Shown piece by piece: positions 1 to 8,880 of a stretch of DNA of 64,000 nucleotides; position 1 is the first letter of the stretch, and every line of letters begins with the position of its first letter. Origin of the DNA: Photorhabdus asymbiotica (lineage in GTDB: Bacteria; Pseudomonadota; Gammaproteobacteria; Enterobacterales; Enterobacteriaceae); the NCBI RefSeq assembly GCF_003634575.1, contig NZ_RBLJ01000001.1, positions 1,426,001 through 1,490,000 on the forward strand. The letters run 5' to 3'. The position numbers and the translations under genes are program-made. The notes beneath the pieces are model-generated. The model did not search any database, was not told the origin of the DNA, and saw nothing but the letters and a program-made list of their open reading frames with translations.

Positions 1-2
1 AA

Positions 3-377
3 AAAGCTCACACTTCATCCAACACAAATTTCACCCTAAAAGCCGGAGCGACTTCATTAAATCTCAATTCCCCAGATGGCAAACACTTCCCATTAGATAT
101 TCACAGAGAAGACTATCCTAAAGGTGTATTCAACTTCATGGCCGAAGGAAAAGAGAATATAGGAAAAGTTGTCATTGATGTTGCACCAAAAGATGCTAAT
201 GCCTATGGACTTAATACAATGCTCCGCAAAAATTTCACGGCAATTAATGGAACAATGGTAGAAACCGGAGACCAGATGAAATATTTTGATTTTAGTTATG
301 GACAAGATACCCGCAATGGTAATCAAGTCGGAACAATAACTATTTCTCTTAGAAACCCTCTCCTAAAATTGTCTTAG
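3..377 (+). CDS. C-terminal part of a fimbrial/adhesin-like protein (cut by window start)
   Basis: The frame is open from the first base of the window to the stop at 375-377, so the visible 124 residues are the end of a longer protein whose start lies outside. The tail (NFTAINGTMVETGDQ..., ending VGTITISLRNP) is beta-rich, with alternating hydrophobic residues in the last strand, as in fimbrial subunits and adhesin domains. No cysteine pair or complete domain is visible. A strong hairpin follows 15 bases downstream, so this is probably the last gene of its transcript. The fimbrial assignment is an inference from composition only. Confidence 0.4.
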   Translation, partial: KAHTSSNTNFTLKAGATSLNLNSPDGKHFPLDIHREDYPKGVFNFMAEGKENIGKVVIDVAPKDANAYGLNTMLRKNFTAINGTMVETGDQMKYFDFSYGQDTRNGNQVGTITISLRNPLLKLS

Positions 378-391
378 CAAATAGATTCAAG

Positions 392-420
392 GTACGGCAT
401 TAAATACAATGCCGTACTTC
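392..420 (+). terminator. Rho-independent-type hairpin
   Basis: Perfect 10-bp stem GTACGGCATT / AATGCCGTAC (392-401 and 408-417) with a 6-base loop, followed by TTCTC. It sits directly after the truncated gene at the left edge and separates it from the ato region. Confidence 0.6.
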
Positions 421-598
421 TCAGTACCAACCGATCATCATTACATTATACACCTATAAGGCTAAAGTGAACCAAACCCATTAGAAGCCCCTCACACTTA
501 CCCATTTTCGCCCTTGCCCCCATTCGGCAACGCTTTCTATACTTCCAATCACCACTTTCCCCCTAACCTGAACGGCGAGGTTTTTCGGAGGCTAATTG

Positions 599-1624
599 AT
601 GAAGCAGAAAGTCAATCAACGACACCGAGCCTCATCCGACAGCTACGGCTGGGATCGGATCTTAACTAACAGCCCGAAAATGATGGCTTTGTGCCGTGAT
701 ACAGCGAAAATTGCCCGTAGCCATGCCAGAGTATTGATTACCGGCGAAAGCGGCACCGGTAAGGAACTCATCGCTAAGGCCATTCATTATCACAGTCCGC
801 GGGCTAAAGGGCCGTTCATCAAAATTAACTGCGGCGCTTTACCCGAGTCCTTACTAGAAAGTGAATTATTCGGCCATGAAAAAGGAGCGTTTACTGGCGC
901 ACAAATACAGCGTCAGGGGCTATTTGAACGCGCCAATCAGGGCACCCTGCTACTTGATGAAGTTGGCGAAATGTCCCTCAATCTACAGGCTAAACTACTA
1001 CGCGTTTTACAAGAAAAAGAATTCGAACGTCTTGGCGGTAACCAAACCATCAAAACCGATATTCGTTTGATTGCAGCAACCAACCGTAATCTCGCGACCA
1101 TGGTGGAACGAGCAGAATTTCGTCAGGATCTGTTTTACCGCCTTAACGTCATTCATCTTTCACCCCCTCCGCTACGGGAACGTCCTGAGGATATCGCCCT
1201 GCTGGCCCAGCATTTCCTACAAAAATTCAGTGCAGAAAACAATAAAGAGATCATCGAATTAGATGCCAGTACATTGCCAATTCTGGCGGCGTATCACTGG
1301 CCGGGCAATGTTCGGGAACTCTCTAACGCGCTGGAACGTGCGGTCATCATGAGTACGGGATCAGTTATTTTCCCCGACGATCTGCCAGAACATCTGTTAT
1401 TCAAACCACCTTTACCACTAAGTTCTGAACACCAACAGACACTGGAACGCAGTCATAGTCTGAAAGAAAGCATTAAAGCCTATGAACGTAAACTGATTAG
1501 TGCTGCGCTAGCAAACAATCAAGGCAATCGGTCACAAACCGCTCGAATGTTAGGGATCAGTCGCCGGGCACTGATGTATAAACTTCAAGAATACCGTATC
1601 GACCCGCTCACTCTGACAGAATAA
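599..1624 (+). CDS. atoC: AtoC-like sigma-54 activator lacking the receiver domain
   Basis: This is a sigma-54-dependent transcriptional activator that matches E. coli AtoC closely along the AAA+ and C-terminal parts. Visible motifs are Walker A GESGTGKE (about residue 50), the sigma-54 contact loop GAFTGA, the DEVGEM Walker B, the arginine region FRQDLFYRLN, and a Fis-type helix-turn-helix at the end (NRSQTARMLGISRRALMYKLQEY). AtoC normally has an N-terminal phosphoreceiver domain of about 120 residues; here the protein starts in the linker just before the AAA+ domain. The truncation looks genuine: a TAA stop lies directly upstream in frame (593-595) and GGAGG (587-591) is placed 7 bases before ATG 599; TTG 596 is possible but too close. 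It precedes atoDA, its likely target. Without a receiver it may act independently of AtoS. Confidence 0.85.
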   Translation: MKQKVNQRHRASSDSYGWDRILTNSPKMMALCRDTAKIARSHARVLITGESGTGKELIAKAIHYHSPRAKGPFIKINCGALPESLLESELFGHEKGAFTGAQIQRQGLFERANQGTLLLDEVGEMSLNLQAKLLRVLQEKEFERLGGNQTIKTDIRLIAATNRNLATMVERAEFRQDLFYRLNVIHLSPPPLRERPEDIALLAQHFLQKFSAENNKEIIELDASTLPILAAYHWPGNVRELSNALERAVIMSTGSVIFPDDLPEHLLFKPPLPLSSEHQQTLERSHSLKESIKAYERKLISAALANNQGNRSQTARMLGISRRALMYKLQEYRIDPLTLTE

Positions 1625-1727
1625 ACGACCTTCACACCGATTAAGGCCAACCGCTGACTGAGCAGAAAAGCTGATTATCAGGTGACATGTTCATCATGCC
1701 AAAAAGATGAAACAAAACGTGCACACC

Positions 1728-1745
1728 TGTGCAAAATTTTGCACA
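1728..1745. promoter_or_regulatory. Perfect 18-bp palindrome, likely AtoC operator
   Basis: TGTGCAAAATTTTGCACA is a perfect palindrome, with an additional GTGCACAC half-site just upstream (1719-1726). It lies about 120 bases before the sigma-54 promoter of atoD, the usual distance for an enhancer of this activator class. E. coli AtoC is known to bind inverted repeats upstream of atoD; that this is the counterpart is inferred from position and symmetry. Confidence 0.65.
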
Positions 1746-1862
1746 CCTCTTCCCTGTTACTCATATAGCCCGCATAGTGTTTCTTCAGCCAGAGAAATAT
1801 AATTCATTAAATTTCAATTAATTATAATAAAATCTCATTTAAATCCAACGTCTTATTACGAC

Positions 1863-1878
1863 TGGCATAACCATTGCT
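1863..1878 (+). promoter_or_regulatory. Sigma-54 (-24/-12) promoter of atoDA
   Basis: TGGCATAACCATTGCT fits the sigma-54 consensus TGGCAC-N5-TTGCA, with GG (1864-1865) and GC (1876-1877) exactly 10 bases apart. Transcription should begin near 1889, about 36 bases before atoD. The neighbouring AtoC-like activator supports the call. Confidence 0.8.
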
Positions 1879-1924
1879 ACTCCTGATATAAGTCAGTTTC
1901 TGTACATCATATAAGGGAATAAAT

Positions 1925-2578
1925 ATGAAAAATAAATGCATCAGCATTCAGCAAGCCGCAAAGCATTTTTATGATGGAATGACAATCATGGTAGGCGGTT
2001 TTATGGGCGTAGGCACACCTCCCCACTTAATCACCACATTACTGAACTCCGGTGTAAAAAATCTGACCGTGATCGCCAACGATACTGGTCGTATTGATAC
2101 CGGCATTGGCCCCCTTGTGACTAATAACAGAGTGAAAAAAATTATTACCTCACATATTGGTACTAATCCGGAAACTGGACGCCAACTGCTTGCCGGAGAA
2201 ATAGAAGTAGAACTGGTTCCTTTGGGTACGTTAATTGAACGTATTCGCTGCGGAGGCGCCGGTCTGGGCGGATTCCTGACACCAACCGGAGTGGGTACTA
2301 TTGTCGAAGAGGGGAAACAAAAAATAGCCCTCAATGGAACAGATTATTTGCTGGAGCTTCCGCTACGCGCCGATCTAGCATTAATTCAAGCTCATCTGGC
2401 CGATTATCAAGGAAACCTGACTTACCAGTTAAGCGCCCGAAATTTCAACCCGCTGATTGCTCTGGCAGCAGACATCACAATTGCCGAACCGGATACGCTG
2501 GTTGAAATCGGTGAGATTGTACCGGACTGCGTTATAACACCTGGCGCATTGATCGACTACATCATTTATCCAGGATAA
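1925..2578 (+). CDS. atoD: Acetate/acetoacetate CoA-transferase subunit alpha
   Basis: Alpha subunit of the heteromeric CoA-transferase that activates acetoacetate (and short fatty acids) by moving CoA from acetyl-CoA. The 217 residues align over their whole length with E. coli AtoD (220): [14 protein letters not shown] near the N-terminus forms the CoA-binding glycine-rich stretch, and blocks such as [19 protein letters not shown] and [18 protein letters not shown] are family-typical. It is followed after 6 bases by the beta subunit, so the two are co-transcribed from the sigma-54 promoter upstream. The thiolase (atoB) and transporter (atoE) that complete the pathway in E. coli are not in this window. 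Confidence 0.95.
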   Translation: MKNKCISIQQAAKHFYDGMTIMVGGFMGVGTPPHLITTLLNSGVKNLTVIANDTGRIDTGIGPLVTNNRVKKIITSHIGTNPETGRQLLAGEIEVELVPLGTLIERIRCGGAGLGGFLTPTGVGTIVEEGKQKIALNGTDYLLELPLRADLALIQAHLADYQGNLTYQLSARNFNPLIALAADITIAEPDTLVEIGEIVPDCVITPGALIDYIIYPG

Positions 2579-2584
2579 AACATA

Positions 2585-3235
2585 ATGAATGCTAAACAAC
2601 TTATTGCCTACCGTGTCGCTCTCGAATTACAAGACGGCGACGTTGTCAACCTTGGCATCGGTATTCCCACGCAAGTCCCGAACTATCTGCCTGATCACAC
2701 TCACATTACTCTTCAGTCAGAAAACGGCATTTTGGGCCTTGGGCCTACGACAGAAGCACATCCCAATCTGGTCAACGCTGGCGGAAAACCTTGTGGTATC
2801 CTGCCCGGCGGTGCCATATTTGACAGTGCCCTTTCCTTTGCTCTGATCCGCGGTGGTCACATAAGCACCTGTGTTCTGGGCGGTCTTCAAGTTGACCAAC
2901 ATGCCAATCTGGCCAGCTGGATAATACCGGGGAAGATGGTATTAGGAATGGGAGGAGCAATGGATCTTGTCACTGGTGCCCGTAAAGTCATCATTGCAAT
3001 GGAACATTGTACTAAAGATGGTTCTGCAAAGATCCTCAAACAGTGTACGCTGCCACTTACCGCCATCAACAAAGTCAGCATGATTGTCACTGAACTGGGC
3101 GTCTTCTCCTTTGAACAAGGCCAGTTAATCCTGAAAGAACATGCACCAGACGTCACATTAGAAATTCTGCGGGAAAAAACCGAAGCAGAATTTAGCATTG
3201 CGCATGATCTCAAAATCATGCCTATACCGGTATAA
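2585..3235 (+). CDS. atoA: Acetate/acetoacetate CoA-transferase subunit beta
   Basis: Beta subunit of the same CoA-transferase, 216 residues, the same length as E. coli AtoA. The catalytic glutamate is expected in the SENGILGLGP motif (about residue 46), where the family forms a glutamyl-CoA thioester intermediate; GGLQVD and PGKMVLGMGGAMDLV are further conserved blocks. The gene follows atoD by six bases. No gene of the ato pathway follows it, so acetoacetyl-CoA made here would have to be cleaved by a thiolase encoded elsewhere. Confidence 0.95.
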   Translation: MNAKQLIAYRVALELQDGDVVNLGIGIPTQVPNYLPDHTHITLQSENGILGLGPTTEAHPNLVNAGGKPCGILPGGAIFDSALSFALIRGGHISTCVLGGLQVDQHANLASWIIPGKMVLGMGGAMDLVTGARKVIIAMEHCTKDGSAKILKQCTLPLTAINKVSMIVTELGVFSFEQGQLILKEHAPDVTLEILREKTEAEFSIAHDLKIMPIPV

Positions 3236-3550
3236 GAGACGGCGCATAATTAGCAGCATCACCCGCTGGTTTTATAAACCGTTATCTCACCAGCCCACCA
3301 AGCATTGCCATGCCACTGACCATGGATGTTCGCCTGATACAGAATATGTTTTTAACATAGAATTCCTCGCTGGATTATAAATAAATAGAAAAAACCGAAT
3401 AACAGTGAATGAATAAATATAAACAAAAACTCACTGAACTCTGATACAAAACAGGAATGTAATAAACTCAACCTTATGATAAAGATATTATTCTTAACCC
3501 AACACAGCGTTTTCTCAATATACAAACATCATATAAATAAGGAATAGCAA
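3236..3550. other. Intergenic, no gene recognised
   Basis: Contains a short stem GGTTT/AAACC right after atoA (around 3270) and then AT-rich DNA. An open frame continues for about 50 codons beyond atoA but resembles nothing I know. No terminator with a clear T-run is visible. Confidence 0.5.
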
Positions 3551-3850
3551 ATGAATAGACCAAATTCGCCTATAGTTAAACAGCAAAACTTAGAATTAAA
3601 AAAAGACGTTATCAATAATCACCTCAAGAAATTTAAAGATATTGGAATCACTATAATTAAAACAAATAAACTACCGAAACATCCAGAAAATGAAGTAATA
3701 ATCCTTCAATATCCGCATAATCTAACAGATTTAGAAAATAGCGATCTTGATACGGTTAAACAAACAATTCTTCAAGATATCTGCAAGGAAATAGGAGACA
3801 ATGCGACGGTACGTACAGAAAACCTGGATTCAATCATCGTCGAATTTTAA
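3551..3850 (+). CDS. Small hypothetical protein, 99 aa
   Basis: An isolated small gene with GGAA seven bases before the ATG. The product is Lys/Asn/Asp-rich and cytosolic in character: no signal peptide or membrane segment, an amphipathic helical N-terminal half (NLELKKDVINNHLKKFKD) and a more beta-like middle (ITIIKTN, EVIILQYP). I do not recognise the family. It stands alone between atoA and an ERIC repeat. The coding call rests on open frame, Shine-Dalgarno and soluble-protein composition. Confidence 0.5.
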   Translation: MNRPNSPIVKQQNLELKKDVINNHLKKFKDIGITIIKTNKLPKHPENEVIILQYPHNLTDLENSDLDTVKQTILQDICKEIGDNATVRTENLDSIIVEF

Positions 3851-3924
3851 AGACAAAACTTATCCTCTTAACTAAGAAGGTGGTATCTACTACCCAGAGC
3901 TGCCTTTTTATTCCAGATGGCATA

Positions 3925-4051
3925 TATACCCAATAAATTTCGAGTTGCAGCGCGGCGGCAAATGAACGAATCCCCAGGAGCATAGATAACTATGTGACTG
4001 GGGTGAGTGAAAGCAGCCAACAAAGCAGCAACTTGAAGGATGAAGGGTATA
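3925..4051 (+). repeat. ERIC element, full length (127 bp)
   Basis: Imperfect palindrome starting TATACCCAAT and ending GAAGGGTATA, with the diagnostic core TGTGACTGGGGTGAGTG that matches the enterobacterial ERIC2 consensus. It is exactly 127 bp, like five copies in total in this window. Confidence 0.95.
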
Positions 4052-4526
4052 GAATAATAAACACTCATTAAATTCTCATAAAATTATATGAGTGTTTTTA
4101 TGAAATAAATCGTAGCATTACCATTTAACAAAACCATTAACGCATAATTGTAACCATGCCTATCCATGTGATATTTTCGCATTCATTCAACCACATAATT
4201 TCTATAGTTTTTTATCGATTATAGGTTACGTATAAAAACAGAATATAATGATATAAAAAACGCATTACTTAGAACAAATGCAATACATTTTCTCTTACTA
4301 AATATCCATACCAAATATAAATAGCTTGGATATATTTCTGGTTAAAAAATATTTAATTATTTATTTTCACCAATTATACAAAAATAGTTAACCATCTAAG
4401 TTATAAGAACATTTCATTATTTTTTACTCTAACTAAACTGTTATTAACGTGAATCTCAGAGAGTTACCTTTACAATAATTTAATATATTTATTATAAAAC
4501 GGCATTATTTAATTTGAGGAAAATAT
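4052..4526. other. AT-rich intergenic region before tail-fibre gene
   Basis: About 475 bases of very AT-rich sequence with no open frame worth calling. The last 25 bases (CATTATTTAATTTGAGG and following) closely match the leader of the tail-fibre gene at 6484-7350, so the translation start region is shared between these paralogues. Confidence 0.5.
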
Positions 4527-6104
4527 ATGCGCACAAAGAATGATTTTAAAGCGTTTTCTATTAGCAATAATGCTAACGTAGTGAGCCAAGAAAGATATGA
4601 AGAAGAGCAAAGTTTGCAAACTGGGTTTCCTCCAGAGCATATTACTACTCATGTGTTAAATAAGGCATTACGTCAGTCATCAACCATATCATCTGTCGTG
4701 GCTAGTTTTATAGAAACACAATCTGGCAATGATGTGCTGGATGACGGAAATATAACCAAACTCACTACTCAATTAAATAAAGCCTTAGAACAAAAGATCG
4801 CAACAGAAGTTCCAAGTGCTTCATTAACTCAGAAAGGAAAAGTTCAACTCACAGACAAAACAGGCAGCAGTAATTCACTTGCTGCCACTCAGAAACTGGT
4901 TTCTGATGTTAATGACAATGCTAATAACAGATTGGCAAAAAACCAAAATGGCGCAGACATTCCTGATAAAAATGCGTTTGTGAAAAATCTCGGTTTAGTA
5001 GAAACGGTAACTCAAGCCAAAAATGCCGTGCCGAATAGTAGAAAAATTAACGGTAAAGCATTGACCGGAGATGTCATTCTGAATGCCGGGGATGTGGGAG
5101 CATTTAGGCTCGGATTAACAGAAAGATACACTGTTAATAATCAAGTTCCCTGGAACGCAAACACAGGGTTGTATGATCTACTGAACCCTGGAATAGATTC
5201 TGCGCATGTTGCTCATTTCAATAATGGCATTGGAAGTTGCCCAGCTTTTCAGTTGAAAGTGCAATACAGAAATGGAGGGATTGCTTATCGCTCTGCCCGT
5301 GATAATTATGGTTTCGAAGAAGATTGGACCAATATTTACACAACAAAACATAAACCAACGCCGGCGGATATCGGGGCATATGCAAAATCTGAAGGATCTG
5401 AATTTATCCAGCCAAAATATGTGACTCAAGCGAATATAAGTGATTTTACAACATGGATAAAATCATTGCCTCAAGGCGGCCATGCATTCAGATTTAGCGA
5501 TAATCATGGGGGTATTGGCTATCCATGGTCAGGTGGCTATATAACAAGAATGCATGATATATGGGCAGGATTTGTCGCACATTATGACTATGCCGGTATT
5601 AGCTTTATTCACGGAAATGATGGGGGTGGAAATACAAAAATTAGCCGACTTCGGACAGATAAAAACACTCTCTCCGACACTAACGGCATTCTCAGAGTAT
5701 CCAGTCCAGTTGTCGATATTCATCCAGACGGAACTTACGAGTTAACTAGCGAAGCTGAGGGGGTAACTGTTAAGCATGTAAATACCGGGAAATATCGTAT
5801 CAGCGGCTGCAACGGTTTTGCTAAAGATGGGGCATGGGGAATTCACGGTGGCACTGTCGTCCCAGCCGACAGTAACGGGTTAAATCTTATTTGGGTTTGC
5901 GAATCGGTGGACACATCCAGCGGTGATATAACCATCGAATGTTATCATCGTCAAAATACCGATGCGCCAGAATTTGCTCAGAATAAGCGCGTCAAAAGCG
6001 TAACTGACACAGGAGAAATCGTTTATTACAATGATGGTGAGCCATGCGATATTCCAGACGGCAGAGTAATCAATGTTCGCGTGCAAATGCCTGAGCAACT
6101 CTAA
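4527..6104 (+). CDS. Phage tail-fibre protein, long form (525 aa)
   Basis: Modular tail-fibre protein. Residues 1 to about 118 form an N-terminal domain (starting MRTKNDFKAFSISNNANVV) shared with the two minus-strand genes at 6484 and 7742; this should be the base-plate attachment or trimerisation part. It is followed by LTQKGKVQLTD and NGKALTGDV, typical tail-fibre repeat motifs, then a variable region (about 190-400) and a C-terminal domain ending EIVYYNDGEPCDIPDGRVINVRVQ, common in enterobacterial prophage fibres. GAGG precedes the start. No other phage structural gene is near, so it is a stand-alone fibre cassette, perhaps for a tailocin or resident prophage. The C-terminal parts of the three genes differ, which would change receptor specificity. 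Confidence 0.8.
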   Translation: MRTKNDFKAFSISNNANVVSQERYEEEQSLQTGFPPEHITTHVLNKALRQSSTISSVVASFIETQSGNDVLDDGNITKLTTQLNKALEQKIATEVPSASLTQKGKVQLTDKTGSSNSLAATQKLVSDVNDNANNRLAKNQNGADIPDKNAFVKNLGLVETVTQAKNAVPNSRKINGKALTGDVILNAGDVGAFRLGLTERYTVNNQVPWNANTGLYDLLNPGIDSAHVAHFNNGIGSCPAFQLKVQYRNGGIAYRSARDNYGFEEDWTNIYTTKHKPTPADIGAYAKSEGSEFIQPKYVTQANISDFTTWIKSLPQGGHAFRFSDNHGGIGYPWSGGYITRMHDIWAGFVAHYDYAGISFIHGNDGGGNTKISRLRTDKNTLSDTNGILRVSSPVVDIHPDGTYELTSEAEGVTVKHVNTGKYRISGCNGFAKDGAWGIHGGTVVPADSNGLNLIWVCESVDTSSGDITIECYHRQNTDAPEFAQNKRVKSVTDTGEIVYYNDGEPCDIPDGRVINVRVQMPEQL

Positions 6105-6111
6105 TAATAAT

Positions 6112-6140
6112 GTAATCAGGGCCATGTAGCCCTGTATTAC
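6112..6140 (+). terminator. Hairpin after the long tail-fibre gene
   Basis: GTAATCAGGGC pairs with GCCCTG-T-ATTAC around the loop CATGTA, 8 bases after the stop codon. The following T content is weak, so termination strength is uncertain. Confidence 0.55.
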
Positions 6141-6206
6141 AGTAACTCAAAATTCTCCTCTAGAGGAAATAAAAGCTTGAGTGAATATGTATTACCAATA
6201 AAGCAA

Positions 6207-6333
6207 TATACCCTTCATCTTTCAAGTTGCTGCTTTGTTGGCTGCTTTCACTCACCCCAGTCACATAGCTATCTATGCTCCTGGGGATTCGTTCACTTGC
6301 CGCCGCGCTGCAACTTGAAATCTATTGGGTATA
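6207..6333 (-). repeat. ERIC element, full length (127 bp), inverted
   Basis: Reverse-complement copy of the element at 3925, beginning TATACCCTTC and ending ATTGGGTATA. Together with the copy at 3925 it brackets the long tail-fibre gene in opposite orientation. Confidence 0.95.
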
Positions 6334-6352
6334 AACATTCTCATTGATATCA

Positions 6353-6386
6353 TGCCAAGTGAAAAATCACATTATTTCACTTGGCA
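6353..6386. terminator. 12-bp stem-loop between convergent genes
   Basis: TGCCAAGTGAAA (6353-6364) is perfectly complementary to TTTCACTTGGCA (6375-6386). It lies between converging tail-fibre genes and could terminate in both directions, although no long T-run follows on either side. Confidence 0.5.
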
Positions 6387-6483
6387 GATAACAAGACCCT
6401 GTAAATAATTACTTTGTATTTCTTCCATTTCAGTAAAGCTGGTTTCTTCTATTTCTGACTTTTAAAAGTATTTTTTTCAATCA

Positions 6484-7350
6484 TTATGCTGCTCTTACTA
6501 TGTAATTAAAGGCAATGTTGCGGGGACGGGTTTCATTCTCACCACTCATTCCAATAGATTTACCTTCCCCTAAACCCCCCCGATAGCTAGCTCCGCCAGT
6601 CATACTGCCACGCACGGGATCTGTATTCTCAAGAATTTGACTCTGGCTATTAGTAGTTGAAATACTGTGATTGTGCCTTTTAAACGCATCAGTCTGAGCA
6701 CTCAATAGATTACGTCCAATATCGATGCCACGCCCATCATCCCATCCACGGATAAATTCACCTCTTAAATCGGGTAATCTACCATCAGGATAAGCTTCAG
6801 CTAATTTCGGGTACTGTAATTTATTAAACGCTGAACCGTTACAAGTGAAATAACCAATAGGTGGATGGGACAACGGCCACGGAATAGGAGAACCGACAGG
6901 AACTTCACTGGCTATTTTAATCCGATTATCTATCTCTTCACGGGTATATTCACGTAACGAACTTATTACTTCTTGAATAAGCTTTTGTGTAACCGCCAAT
7001 GTGTCGCTATTGCCAATCACATTTGTCAGTTGGACAGCACCTTTTTGTGTTAATGAAGCACTAGGAATATCTGTTTTAATTTTTTGTTCTAATGCTTTAT
7101 TTAATTTAGCGGTGAGTTTAGCTATATTTCCATCATCCAGCACATCATTACCCGATTGTGTTGCAATAAAATCAGCCACCACAGATGATATAGTTGATGT
7201 TTGACGCAATACCTTATTTAACAAGTGAGTAGAAACACTATCCGGTGGGAATCCAGTCTGCAAACTCTGGTTTTCTTCATATTTTTCTTGACTTACTACA
7301 TTCGCATTATTACTAATAGAAAAAGCCTTAAAATCATTCTTGTGACCCAT
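6484..7350 (-). CDS. Tail-fibre protein with tail-collar domain (288 aa)
   Basis: The first 118 or so residues match the N-terminal domain of the fibre gene at 4527 (KNDFKAFSISNNANVV, SVVADFIATQSGNDVLDDGN). The second half is a phage tail-collar domain: GSPIPWPLSHPPIGYFTCNGS, YPDGRLPDLRGEFIRGWDD and the C-terminal NETRPRNIAFNYIVRAA, the standard ending of short tail fibres. It is transcribed away from the 7742 gene in tandem with it, and its upstream 130 bases resemble those of that gene, indicating duplication of gene plus leader. Confidence 0.8.
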   Translation of the reverse strand: MGHKNDFKAFSISNNANVVSQEKYEENQSLQTGFPPDSVSTHLLNKVLRQTSTISSVVADFIATQSGNDVLDDGNIAKLTAKLNKALEQKIKTDIPSASLTQKGAVQLTNVIGNSDTLAVTQKLIQEVISSLREYTREEIDNRIKIASEVPVGSPIPWPLSHPPIGYFTCNGSAFNKLQYPKLAEAYPDGRLPDLRGEFIRGWDDGRGIDIGRNLLSAQTDAFKRHNHSISTTNSQSQILENTDPVRGSMTGGASYRGGLGEGKSIGMSGENETRPRNIAFNYIVRAA

Positions 7351-7718
7351 GTACTTTCTCCTGAAATTAAATAATGTTATTTATAATCAACACATTGAAT
7401 TATCACCAAAATAATACCCTGCAATTCACACTAATCAAAGTCTAGTTCAGAAAAAATAATGCGGTATACCTATTGCTTATAAAGTTAATGGCACTTATAT
7501 AATTGGTGGCAATAAGTAGTACAATATTTTGGAATTGAAAATATAAATATCAATAAACACGCAAGAAGACCATCTTCTGCCTGTTGAGTATGCCAAACAA
7601 TGACGAAAATTTCGTTCACGTAATAATTTTACCAGTTTTACCCCATAGACATTCTGATGCACATTTAAAACACTGGCCGGAGAAATGGAAAAACAAGCCA
7701 CTATCGCTGTGAGCAATA
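7351..7718. other. Upstream region of the middle fibre gene, duplicated leader
   Basis: Contains the promoter/leader of the 6484-7350 gene. About 130 bases (roughly 7420-7550) align with 8560-8690 upstream of the next fibre gene: shared blocks include ATCAAAGTCTAGTT, ATATAATTGG and GCAATAAGTA. A minus-strand open frame at 7495-7758 is not convincing as a gene. Confidence 0.5.
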
Positions 7719-7734
7719 AGGGCCAAACGGCCCT
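7719..7734 (-). terminator. Hairpin terminating the 7742 fibre gene
   Basis: AGGGCC AAAC GGCCCT forms a compact 6-bp GC stem with a 4-base loop, 7 bases past the stop codon of the minus-strand fibre gene. Confidence 0.65.
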
Positions 7735-7741
7735 ATCATTA

Positions 7742-8491
7742 TTATGCTGCCCTGACAATGTAGTTAAATGCGATATTGCGAGGGCGATTCTCTGAAGCTA
7801 CAGGAACAACCCTTGACGCTAGGAATCCAAAGCCGTATGGAGTATCCGGGTCAACAATATTTTTCGATTTGAAACTACCATCTGTAGCTATTCCAAGAAC
7901 TTGACTAGCATAAAAAGCTCCTCCCATTGCCAAATGATAGTTTGGTGCTATCGGGCCGGCGAACGAACCATGAATATTTCTGATAGCATCCCCCTGCTGA
8001 GTTAGAATTCTACGGTTATTATCAACACCTCGTTTATCATCCCAACCTCGAATAAATTCCCCTCTTAAATCGGGTAATTTACCATCAGGATAAGCTTCTG
8101 CTAATTTCGGAAATTTCGACTTATCAAAGACCGAACCATTACATTGTAACCATCCAGCAGGCGGTATGGTAGCTGGCCAAGGAACAGGAACACCTACAGG
8201 AATGTTAGAGATATCTGAAATTTTCTGCTCTAACGCCCTATTTAATTGTGCAGCGAGCTTAACTACATCGCCATCATCCAGAACATCATCGCCAGATTGT
8301 TCAGAAATAAAATTAGCCACCACAGAGGCGACTATCGATGATTGGCGTAATGCCTTATTTAATATAGGAATAGAAATATTCTCTGGTGGAAACCCTGCTG
8401 GCAAACTTTGATTTTCTTCATATTTTTCTTGACTAATTACATTAGCATCATTGCTAATAGAAAAAGCTTTAAAATCATTCTTGTGATTCAT
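7742..8491 (-). CDS. Tail-fibre protein with tail-collar domain, short form (249 aa)
   Basis: Third paralogue of the fibre family. The N-terminal domain (HKNDFKAFSISNDANVI ... DDVLDDGDVVKLAAQLNRALEQKI) matches the other two genes, but the linker carrying LTQKG is deleted, so the tail-collar domain (VPVPWPATIPPAGWLQCNGS, PDLRGEFIRGWDD) starts about 40 residues earlier. The tip region before the shared C-terminus (ENRPRNIAFNYIVRAA) is different from its neighbour, as expected for a receptor-binding segment. It has its own leader copy and a terminator. Confidence 0.8.
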   Translation of the reverse strand: MNHKNDFKAFSISNDANVISQEKYEENQSLPAGFPPENISIPILNKALRQSSIVASVVANFISEQSGDDVLDDGDVVKLAAQLNRALEQKISDISNIPVGVPVPWPATIPPAGWLQCNGSVFDKSKFPKLAEAYPDGKLPDLRGEFIRGWDDKRGVDNNRRILTQQGDAIRNIHGSFAGPIAPNYHLAMGGAFYASQVLGIATDGSFKSKNIVDPDTPYGFGFLASRVVPVASENRPRNIAFNYIVRAA

Positions 8492-8880
8492 ATACCTTCC
8501 TTAAATAAGATAACACTATTTCATAATCAATATATTTGACTTATTATAAAAATCTCCCTGCAACTCACACCAATCAAAGTCTAGTTTAGAAAAATAATAA
8601 TGCGTTGTTCTTATTCCTTACAAGATTAACTATTTTTATATAATTGGCAGCAATAAGTAATTAAATAATTTGTAACCGAAAATATATCCAAATTATTTAC
8701 AGTTGACATGCTGAAACTATTTTTCTCTCACGATAGTGTTTCACTTCATCGCTATTCACTGACGTTTAACTTCATTTCGTTTTGTGCTGACAGCACCGCA
8801 AGATTAGGAAATAGTATAACTAATTTTAAATCAACAAATTACCGTATCAGCCAGTGCTCACACGCCCTACACTACCGAAA
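8492..8880. other. Intergenic, fibre leader and unassigned DNA
   Basis: The first 200 bases hold the duplicated leader of the fibre gene on the minus strand. The remainder has no gene that I can support; a 79-codon plus-strand frame at 8708-8947 has no recognisable product and overlaps the phased repeats that follow. Confidence 0.45.

Noticed and set aside
596-598. TTG as start of the AtoC-like gene
   Set aside because: ATG 599 has better spacing (7 bases) from GGAGG.
3236-3380. Possible start of atoE after atoA
   Set aside because: A loose resemblance to a basic N-terminus only; no membrane segments follow and the frame ends within 50 codons.
7495-7758. 87-codon minus-strand frame between fibre genes
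   Set aside because: Overlaps a terminator and the next gene's end; no recognisable product.
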